From the NCBI GenBank assembly GCA_945929765.1, contig CAMEOL010000014.1, forward strand, positions 1-12,323: a stretch of 12,323 nucleotides of DNA, read 5' to 3'. The notes under the pieces were generated by a model that saw only the letters and a program-made list of their open reading frames with translations, ran no database searches and had not been told where the DNA came from. This document shows positions 6,665 to 12,323 of this stretch, piece by piece. The DNA is from an uncultured Gemella sp. GTDB lineage: Bacteria > Bacillota > Bacilli > Staphylococcales > Gemellaceae. The position numbers and the translations under genes are program-made. How positions within the stretch are numbered: the first letter of the stretch is position 1; every line of letters begins with the position of its first letter.

Positions 6665-7465
6665 ATGTTAAAAATTTTAAATTATGAATTTATGCAGATG
6701 GCTTTACTGGCTGTAGTAGCGATGAGTCTTTTTGCTCCGATAATAGGAACATTTTTGATTTTAAGAAGACAAAGTTTATTAAGTGATACATTAAGTCACG
6801 TTTCTCTAGCAGGGGTTTCTATAGGTATATTGCTTGGAATGTCTCCAACATGGGCAACGATACTTGTAGTAATTGTTGCAGCAATATTTCTAGAATATTT
6901 GCGAACTATATATAAAAATTTTATGGAATTAGGAACAGCAATTCTAATGTCTTCTGGATTAGCTATAGCTATGATAGTAATGAGCAAGTCTAATAGTAGT
7001 AGTGTTAGTTTAGAACAGTATCTTTTTGGATCTGTTGTTACGATTAGTAAAGAACAAGTAATATCGTTATTTGTTTTAGCTATCCTAATAATAGGGTTAG
7101 CTATACTCTTTATTAAACCATTGTATATTATGACATTTAGTGAGGATATAGCTTATTCGGAAGGATTGAATGTTCGTCTAGTGTCTATATTATTCAATAT
7201 AGTAGTTGGTATTGCTATAGCATTAATGATACCTGCAGTAGGAGCGTTATTAGTATCCACAATAATAATATTACCAGCAAGTATCGCTTTTCATATTGGA
7301 AAAAGTTTTAAATCAGTTATGTTAACAGGGATATTAATATGTATTTTTGGGATGATAGCAGGAGTATTTGCTTCTTATTTTATAGAAACACCAGCAAGTG
7401 CAACGATAACAATAATATTTATTACAATATTTCTAATAACTAATATAATAAAAAAAATAAAATAA
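6665..7465 (+). CDS. adcB: Zinc ABC transporter permease AdcB
   Basis: A 266-residue integral membrane protein of the ABC-3 metal permease family, forming the zinc channel. It is made of closely spaced hydrophobic helices from about residue 10 to 262. The family-typical stretch RRQSLLSDTLSHVSLAG follows the first helix and contains the conserved acidic and His positions near the membrane pathway. The central part YIMTFSEDIAYSEGLNVR is the usual cytoplasmic ATPase-coupling loop of this family. AAGGAG (6655-6660), overlapping the adcC stop, is the ribosome binding site. The adcA start follows 18 bases after the stop. Confidence 0.94.
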   Translation: MLKILNYEFMQMALLAVVAMSLFAPIIGTFLILRRQSLLSDTLSHVSLAGVSIGILLGMSPTWATILVVIVAAIFLEYLRTIYKNFMELGTAILMSSGLAIAMIVMSKSNSSSVSLEQYLFGSVVTISKEQVISLFVLAILIIGLAILFIKPLYIMTFSEDIAYSEGLNVRLVSILFNIVVGIAIALMIPAVGALLVSTIIILPASIAFHIGKSFKSVMLTGILICIFGMIAGVFASYFIETPASATITIIFITIFLITNIIKKIK

Positions 7466-7483
7466 TAAATGGGAGAAGAAAAA

Positions 7484-8998
7484 ATGAAAAAAATATTTTT
7501 ACTATTAACAATTTTTGTTACAATATTTACTACAGCATGCAGCAATGGATCATCAAGCAGTAATAAGAAAACAATTGTAACTACATTTTATCCAATATAT
7601 GAATTTACAAAACAAATTGTAGGAGATGAGGCTAATGTAGAATTGTTAATACCGGCAGGGACGGAAGTTCACGGATATGAACCATCGACAAAAGCAGTAG
7701 CAACAATAAAAGAAGCAGATGTTTTCGTATATGCAGATGAAAACATGGAAACATTCGTACCGAAAATAATAGAAAGTACAAAAAAAGAGGAAAATAGTGT
7801 AATAAAAGCGACAAAAGGATTACTATTATTACCAGGAACAGAAGAAGGACATGATCATAGTTCTCACGGAGAAGAGCATGAAGGACATAGTCATGAGTAT
7901 GATCCTCACTTATGGTTATCACCGTATAGAGCGATAAAACTTGTAGAAAATATAAAAAATGGTTTAATAGCTAAATATCCAGATAAAAAAGAAATTTTTG
8001 AAACAAACGCAACTAAATATTTAGAACAACTAAAATCTTTAGATGCAGAATATAAAGAAAAACTATCTAATGAAAAACAAAAATACTTTGTAACACAGCA
8101 TACAGCATTTAATTATTTGGCACTAGATTATGGATTGAAGCAAGTTTCTATTACAGGTATATCAGCAGATCAAGAACCATCTATAGCTAGATTAGAACAA
8201 TTAAGTAATTATGTAAAAAAATATGATATAAAATATATTTATTTTGAAGAAAATGCATCAAAATCAATGGCAGAAACATTAGCAAAAGAAACAGGAGCTC
8301 AATTAGAAGTATTGAATCCTTTAGAAAGTTTGAGTAAAGAAAAATTAGATGCAGGAGAAAATTATATCTCAATTATGAAAGCAAACTTAGTAGCTTTAGA
8401 AAAAACTACTAGTCAAGAAGGAAAAGAAATTTTATCAGAAGAAGGACAAGAAAATAATAAAACAGTATATAATGGATATTTCGAAGATAGCGACGTAAAA
8501 GATAGAACATTGTCAGACTATGTAGGAGAATGGCAGTCTGTCTATCCATATTTATTAGATGGAACTTTTGATGAGGTTTTTGATTACAAAGCGAAAAAAA
8601 CTAACACAATGAGTGCAGAAGAATATAAGAAATATTACGATACAGGTTATAAAACAAATGTAAGTAAAATAATTATAACAGATAACACTATGGAATTTTT
8701 TGTTGATGGAAAAGGAAAAAAATTAACGTATAAATATGTAGGGAAAGAAATACTAACATACAAAAAAGGAAATAGAGGAGTTCGTTATCTATTTGAAGCA
8801 AACGAAGCGGACGCAGGAGAATATAAATATGTTCAATTTAGCGATCATAATATAGCGCCAATAAAAACAGGACACTTCCACATATTCTTCGGAGGAGAAA
8901 GTCAAGAAAAATTATTAGAAGAAATGGAAAAATGGCCAACATATTATCCGACAAAATTAACAGGATTTGAAATTGCCCAGGAAATGTTAGCTCATTAA
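7484..8998 (+). CDS. adcA: Zinc-binding lipoprotein AdcA (ZnuA domain fused to ZinT domain)
   Basis: A 504-residue lipoprotein that captures zinc outside the membrane and hands it to AdcB. A signal peptide ends at the lipobox TTAC (C19). The N-terminal cluster A-1 domain (about 30-305) has the four expected zinc ligands at H63, H142, H206 and E281, in line with the pneumococcal positions I recall, and a His/acid-rich loop (121-138). The C-terminal ZinT domain (about 325-504) contains SDHNIAPI and GHFHIFFG, giving ligands H455, H464 and H466. ATG 7484 is chosen over the in-frame ATG 7469 because GGGAG (7471-7475) sits just before it and the lipoprotein signal starts cleanly with MKKIF. It is the last gene of the operon, ahead of a terminator. 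Confidence 0.95.
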   Translation: MKKIFLLLTIFVTIFTTACSNGSSSSNKKTIVTTFYPIYEFTKQIVGDEANVELLIPAGTEVHGYEPSTKAVATIKEADVFVYADENMETFVPKIIESTKKEENSVIKATKGLLLLPGTEEGHDHSSHGEEHEGHSHEYDPHLWLSPYRAIKLVENIKNGLIAKYPDKKEIFETNATKYLEQLKSLDAEYKEKLSNEKQKYFVTQHTAFNYLALDYGLKQVSITGISADQEPSIARLEQLSNYVKKYDIKYIYFEENASKSMAETLAKETGAQLEVLNPLESLSKEKLDAGENYISIMKANLVALEKTTSQEGKEILSEEGQENNKTVYNGYFEDSDVKDRTLSDYVGEWQSVYPYLLDGTFDEVFDYKAKKTNTMSAEEYKKYYDTGYKTNVSKIIITDNTMEFFVDGKGKKLTYKYVGKEILTYKKGNRGVRYLFEANEADAGEYKYVQFSDHNIAPIKTGHFHIFFGGESQEKLLEEMEKWPTYYPTKLTGFEIAQEMLAH

Positions 8999-9020
8999 AA
9001 ATAGCGAACTTTAAATAGAG

Positions 9021-9075
9021 TAAAACAAAAGAAATACTTAGGAAATAAGAGGTTTCTTTTGTTTTATTTTTATTT
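9021..9075 (+). terminator. adc operon terminator
   Basis: TAAAACAAAAGAAAT (9021-9035) pairs with GTTTCTTTTGTTTTA (9052-9066), 15 pairs with one G-U. An inner CTTA/TAAG (9037-9040, 9046-9049) sits around GGAAA, and TTTTTATTT follows. Confidence 0.8.
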
Positions 9076-9149
9076 GAACAGCTGATATAGTTATATTTTT
9101 TGTTTAATGTAATTTTTTAAAAAATACTAATTAATTTTCTTATTTTTAA

Positions 9150-9178
9150 TTGACGTTAGTAATTGTATAAGGTATAAT
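9150..9178 (+). promoter_or_regulatory. Promoter of the small secreted protein gene
   Basis: TTGACG (9150-9155), a 17-base spacer and TATAAT (9173-9178). Transcription would start near 9185, leaving a leader of about 70 bases that is AT-rich and has no obvious operator. Confidence 0.8.
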
Positions 9179-9253
9179 TTAAGTGAAAATCCGACATATA
9201 CTTTTAAGATGAAATATATATTATAAAATATATTCCTATGAGGAGTGATTAAT

Positions 9254-9625
9254 ATGAAAATGTATTTAAAAAAGATTTTGTTAATAGGTTTGTTAGGGAC
9301 ACCTTTATTAATTACACCAATAGTTTCTGCATCTTCGGGAATTATTTTAAACGAAAGTGAAACGGTAAAACAAGAAGTAATTGTTAACGATCCTAGTGCT
9401 GCGTTCAAACCTGGTATAGCCGATGCAGGAGGCGGTGGGTATAAATACGGAAAGACAATAGATGTATATTACACATCGTTAAATCAAATTCCTTACAATT
9501 ATTATTATAGTGAATATTCAAATGAGTACAATATGTGGATGAAAGGAAATCTAGTTAGAACATCGATAACACAAATAAACGCTAATAGATATCGAGTAAT
9601 ATTTCAAGGAACATTAACAAGCTAA
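9254..9625 (+). CDS. Small secreted protein of unknown function
   Basis: A 123-residue exported protein that I cannot assign to a family with confidence. A classical signal peptide (KK at 6-7, hydrophobic to about 24) likely ends at VSA-SS (A26). A polar stretch follows to about 57, then a glycine run GGGG (59-62) and a Tyr-rich, Cys-free C-terminal part containing YYYSEYSNEYNMW and ending FQGTLTS, probably beta-rich. ATG 9254 is preferred to GTG 9245 because AGGAG (9241-9245) lies 8 bases ahead. The GGGGYKYG segment loosely recalls the maturation region of lactococcin 972-type bacteriocins, but the rest does not fit and no transporter or immunity gene is adjacent. It is monocistronic, with its own strong promoter and terminator. 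Confidence 0.8.
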   Translation: MKMYLKKILLIGLLGTPLLITPIVSASSGIILNESETVKQEVIVNDPSAAFKPGIADAGGGGYKYGKTIDVYYTSLNQIPYNYYYSEYSNEYNMWMKGNLVRTSITQINANRYRVIFQGTLTS

Positions 9626-9671
9626 AAGTAATTTGTCTAAAAGTATATTAGGATTAAGTATATTAAAGAAA

Positions 9672-9742
9672 AAAATGCGAAGATTCTTAAGCTAAGCAAG
9701 AAAATTAAATTTTCTTGTTATATTAAAAGAACTTCGCATTTT
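9672..9742. terminator. Bidirectional terminator with nested hairpin
   Basis: AAAATGCGAAG (9672-9682) pairs with CTTCGCATTTT (9732-9742). After a one-base bulge, TTCTT (9684-9688) pairs with AAGAA (9727-9731). Inside lies a separate perfect hairpin, CAAGAAAAT (9697-9705), TAA, ATTTTCTTG (9709-9717). A-rich and T-rich flanks make it work in both directions, between the plus-strand secreted protein gene and the minus-strand MATE gene. Confidence 0.85.
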
Positions 9743-9798
9743 AATTAGTTTATTAATAAAGAAATTAATTTGTTTAGTTGGTTTAAAACAAAAACATA

Positions 9799-11139
9799 TT
9801 AAAGTTTAGAAAGAGGAGTGTCTTTTTTTCTCGTTAAGTAGTAGTATCCAATTATTAATAATACTCCTGTAACGACCCATGTTGACGAATCAGCATAACA
9901 TATTGCTAAATAACCATAAGACGAAGTAAAAATAGCAACAACTAGGACACGCATAATTAATTCAACAATACCGGTGAACATTGCGGAAATAGGATATCCA
10001 TATCCTTGTAAAGCATTTCGATATAAAATAAGTAATCCTAGCATAGGATAAGCCCACACTACAGAATTAAAATAAGTTTGAACAGCAGATATTAATTCTG
10101 GATTGTTTTCTTTTGTGAAAAGAGTAGCAATTTCTTCTCCTAAAAAATACATAAAGATAGCCATAATAATACTAAGGACAATAGTTATTATAGCTGTAGA
10201 ATTTACAGCTTTTTTAATTCTATCAAATTTTTTTGCACCATAATTTTGACCTATAAAAGTCGCAATTCCTGAACCTAAAGCAACAAATAAATATGCCAAA
10301 ATATTTTGAACACGAATAGCGACACTGAAACCAGCAATTTGGTTAGTAGTAAATCCGTTTAGAAAAGTTTGGAGAACTAGTACACCTATGCCAGTAAAAG
10401 AAAATTGCAATCCCATAGGCACACCTTGACGCAGAAGAATCTTCATGTAATCACTATTAATTTTTTTATCTTCTTTCTGTATACGAAGTTCGGGATATTT
10501 TTTTTTAATGAAAAAGTAACAAGTAGTAGCAGAAATACATTGGCTTATAATTGTAGCAAAAGCAGAACCGACTAATCCCCAACCGATAATAGCAACAAAT
10601 AAATAAACTAAAATAATGTTACTAACTACAGCAATTGATAGAAAAATAAGAGGTGCAGAACTATTACCTATACTTCTTAATACACCAGCAAAAAGGTTAT
10701 AAAATAAGTTGAAAATACAACCTAAATAGATAACTATTAAAAAATTGTTAGTCATCGTTAACAAATGTTCAGGGGTATTCATCAAAATTAAAATATATTT
10801 ATTTGTAGTAGTTAATAACAACGAAAAAATAATACCTATGAAAATACATAACATAATAGAATTATACATAAGTTTTCTGAATTTAGATAAATTACCAGCT
10901 CCAAAACTGTTCGCCATATTAATACTAAATCCCTGAGTAATACCTAGTAGCAATCCAATAACGACAAAGTTAATAGCGGTAGCAATTCCGATAGCAGCAA
11001 GAGCATCTTCTCCCACGAATTGACCTAAAATAATAGAATCAATAAGTAAATATAAATTTTGCATCATTCCACCGATAAATATGAATAAAGAAAAATTTAT
11101 AATTTGCGGAATAATGGATCCTTTGGTCATATCCTTCAT
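9799..11139 (-). CDS. MATE-family efflux transporter
   Basis: A 446-residue inner-membrane protein with about twelve hydrophobic helices, in the NorM/DinF-like branch of the MATE family, which exports drugs or metabolites against sodium or protons. The opening MTKGSIIPQIINFSLF and the following MQNLYLLIDSIILGQFVGEDALAAIG are characteristic. The two halves repeat this theme, with GVPMGLQFSFTGIGVLVLQTFLNGF starting the second. AGGAGG (complement of 11147-11152) lies 7 bases before the ATG at 11139, so this start is preferred over the Met three codons later. The substrate cannot be told from sequence. It stands alone, convergent with the secreted protein gene, and shares that gene's bidirectional terminator. 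Confidence 0.92.
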   Translation of the reverse strand: MKDMTKGSIIPQIINFSLFIFIGGMMQNLYLLIDSIILGQFVGEDALAAIGIATAINFVVIGLLLGITQGFSINMANSFGAGNLSKFRKLMYNSIMLCIFIGIIFSLLLTTTNKYILILMNTPEHLLTMTNNFLIVIYLGCIFNLFYNLFAGVLRSIGNSSAPLIFLSIAVVSNIILVYLFVAIIGWGLVGSAFATIISQCISATTCYFFIKKKYPELRIQKEDKKINSDYMKILLRQGVPMGLQFSFTGIGVLVLQTFLNGFTTNQIAGFSVAIRVQNILAYLFVALGSGIATFIGQNYGAKKFDRIKKAVNSTAIITIVLSIIMAIFMYFLGEEIATLFTKENNPELISAVQTYFNSVVWAYPMLGLLILYRNALQGYGYPISAMFTGIVELIMRVLVVAIFTSSYGYLAICYADSSTWVVTGVLLIIGYYYLTRKKDTPLSKL

Positions 11140-11181
11140 AATATTACCTCCTAAAAATTTATTTAATAAAAAACATAGTAC

Positions 11182-11210
11182 ATTTTACAGTAAATTTTTG
11201 TTGTTTGCAA
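11182..11210 (-). promoter_or_regulatory. Promoter of the MATE gene
   Basis: Reading the minus strand, TTGCAA (11210-11205), a 17-base spacer and TAAAAT (11187-11182). The palindrome TTTACAGTAAA (11184-11194) overlaps the -10 and could be an operator, though no regulator gene is adjacent. Confidence 0.6.
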
Positions 11211-11557
11211 GATTGAAAAAAGAATTATATAAAAATATAAAGTAAAGAATGCGGTTATCATCTTGAAAAATAAAAGAAAAAATTTTTTTTATTATATCCT
11301 GATTATATTTTCAAAAAAGTACCTAATTTTATAGTGCAATTTAAATTTATAAAAAATAATATAGTAAATAGTTGAAATTTCAAATCTTATATTATGACTA
11401 GCTGATTTTTATTAAGAATACATTTATAAAAACAACATACAGCATTAATGATGTAGATATTTTTTATTTTTAGTTATTAATTTTATTATTTAAAGTAAGT
11501 TTAAGTAACGTTATGTAAAATAATAATCATAAAACTTTTAATATTTTTCATAAAAAC
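11211..11557. other. Gene-free AT-rich stretch
   Basis: Between the MATE promoter and the hairpin at 11558 I see no frame with a ribosome binding site and useful length on either strand, and no clear promoter. It separates two divergently transcribed genes and may be decayed sequence or hold a small RNA that ends at the downstream hairpin. Confidence 0.55.
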
Positions 11558-11632
11558 TAGAGCTAACCAAAATAGAAACCTAATCAATAATAAATTGATA
11601 AGAAAATTTGGCTAGCTCTATCTCCTTTTTTA
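11558..11632. terminator. Orphan bidirectional terminator-like hairpin
   Basis: TAGAGCTA (11558-11565) pairs with TAGCTCTA (11613-11620). After an A-C mismatch, CCAAA (11567-11571) pairs with TTTGG (11607-11611). An inner ATCAAT/ATTGAT hairpin (11583-11588, 11594-11599) lies within. CTCCTTTTTT follows on the plus strand, and the minus strand also exits into a T-run (complement of 11552-11556). No gene ends here on either strand. Confidence 0.65.
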
Positions 11633-11660
11633 TTAAATATTATATATATTAAACAATTTG

Positions 11661-11669
11661 TGGTATAAT
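11661..11669 (+). promoter_or_regulatory. Extended -10 promoter of the DUF4064-type gene
   Basis: TGGTATAAT (11661-11669) is an extended -10 with a perfect TATAAT. The -35 position (about 11641-11646, TATATA) is poor, consistent with dependence on the TG motif. Confidence 0.6.
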
Positions 11670-11697
11670 TAAGAAAAAAGCAAAAGAGAGGTTTTTT

Positions 11698-12186
11698 ATG
11701 AATACTTTTAAAAGAACTATAGAAAAAGTATTAGCTTGGATAGCTAATGTAATATTAATATTAATTACTATTCTTTTTGCAATCTTAAAGTTTACTGGAG
11801 CTTTTGATGCAATATGGCAAGATAATGCATTTAAAGATACTTTAAAAGCAAGCTTAATGCAAGAAGGTGTCTATACTAACGAAGCAGAGTTTAATAGTAT
11901 AATTAATGTTGTAGCAGGTATAATGTCAGGATATACTATATTTTTAATAATTTTAGTAATAGTAGCTTTAGTTGCAACATTTACTATGGGAAGTAGAATA
12001 TTATCAGGGGTACTATTTTTATTAGTGGCTCTGTTAACGTTAGTAGGATCTTTAGGGGGAGCTTTCTTCTTATATATTCCTTATTTAATCGTAGCAATAA
12101 TGTTATTTGTTCGTAAACCACCGGTTGATTTACCAAATTTTAACAATCCGGATAATCAACAAGTAGACAGAGTAGAATATATTTAA
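11698..12186 (+). CDS. Small four-helix membrane protein (DUF4064-like)
   Basis: A 162-residue membrane protein with hydrophobic helices at about 11-31, 71-96, 101-115 and 116-138, a soluble loop (35-68) between the first two, and a polar Asn/Pro-rich tail (140-162). The opening RTIEKVLAWIANV and the arrangement, with a SLMQEG...NSIINVVAGIM loop before helix 2, resemble DUF4064 proteins common in staphylococci and streptococci; this match is from memory and moderate. The function of that family is not known to me. GAGAGG (11686-11691) lies 6 bases before ATG. It is monocistronic, with no convincing terminator other than the GC-rich hairpin at 12289-12318. Confidence 0.8.
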   Translation: MNTFKRTIEKVLAWIANVILILITILFAILKFTGAFDAIWQDNAFKDTLKASLMQEGVYTNEAEFNSIINVVAGIMSGYTIFLIILVIVALVATFTMGSRILSGVLFLLVALLTLVGSLGGAFFLYIPYLIVAIMLFVRKPPVDLPNFNNPDNQQVDRVEYI

Positions 12187-12274
12187 AGTTAAAATAAGAA
12201 AATTTATTTGCTGAAAGATATATTTCTACGACTACAAATATATTTTATAAATAAAAATTTTTATGACAAAAAAA

Positions 12275-12323
12275 GGCTGTATAATAAATGCGGTGGGTGA
12301 TAAAAATCACCTACCGCATAAAA
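12275..12323. mobile_element. Probable left end of an ISL3-like element, cut by the window edge
   Basis: GGCTGTATAATAAATGCG (12275-12292) repeats the edge of the remnant at 4214 in the same orientation (17 of 18 bases). It runs into a strong hairpin, TGCGGTGGGTGAT (12289-12301), AAAA, ATCACCTACCGCA (12306-12318), 13 pairs with one G-U. A GGCT-start with a subterminal GGGTGA is typical of ISL3-family ends as I know them. The transposase would lie to the right, outside the window. The hairpin could also terminate the upstream gene. Confidence 0.5.

Noticed and set aside
7469..7483. Longer AdcA starting at ATG 7469
   Set aside because: The extra codons overlap the GGGAG ribosome binding site and would place acidic residues ahead of the lipoprotein signal peptide; ATG 7484 is the natural start.
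7632..7922. Minus-strand frame rich in Leu and His
   Set aside because: It is the antisense of the AdcA coding sequence, including its His-rich loop; it has no ribosome binding site or promoter of its own.
9254..9625. Lactococcin 972-family bacteriocin
   Set aside because: Only the glycine run followed by YKYG is suggestive. The C-terminal half does not follow the family pattern, and the usual ABC transporter and immunity genes are absent.
12218..12243. ATATATTT/AAATATAT hairpin as terminator of the DUF4064-type gene
   Set aside because: It is made only of A and T pairs without a T-run, which is expected by chance in such AT-rich DNA.

Overview
The window is very AT-rich, has strong AAGGAGG-type ribosome binding sites and near-consensus TTGACA/TATAAT promoters, and fits a low-GC Gram-positive coccus. 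The adcRCBA order, AdcR operator boxes and lipoprotein AdcA with a ZinT tail are streptococcus-like. The mix of traits with ISL3-type and IS3-type remnants suggests a Gemella-like member of the Bacillota; this genus guess is an inference.

Layout. Bases 1-82 are the 3' end of a 5S rRNA and its terminator, so an rRNA operon lies to the left. Bases 83-843 contain no credible gene but hold two orphan terminator-like hairpins and two promoters, one of which could drive a noncoding RNA of about 300 nt. From 884 to 4107, a consensus promoter drives a two-gene unit: a radical-SAM activase and a glycyl radical enzyme. The latter carries the single-Cys, C-x-E and RVAGY motifs of trans-4-hydroxy-L-proline dehydratase (HypD). 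After a terminator and an ISL3-like end remnant comes proC (4354-5160), pyrroline-5-carboxylate reductase. Together the three genes would convert hydroxyproline (for example from host collagen) to 1-pyrroline-5-carboxylate and then to proline under anaerobic conditions.

A frameshifted IS3/IS150-type orfA remnant (5211-5404) separates proC from the zinc-uptake operon adcR-adcC-adcB-adcA (5518-8998). That operon has its own promoter overlapped by two abutting AdcR boxes. AdcR is unusual: it carries a Cys-rich loop and lacks two residues of the second zinc site known from the pneumococcal protein.

Downstream are a monocistronic small secreted protein of unknown function (9254-9625) with a consensus promoter, a nested bidirectional terminator, and a convergent MATE efflux gene (9799-11139, minus). 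A gene-free stretch with another orphan bidirectional hairpin follows, then a small four-helix membrane protein of DUF4064 type (11698-12186). The right edge carries the same 18-base end sequence as the remnant at 4214 plus a GC-rich hairpin, so it is probably the start of an ISL3-like element that runs off the window.
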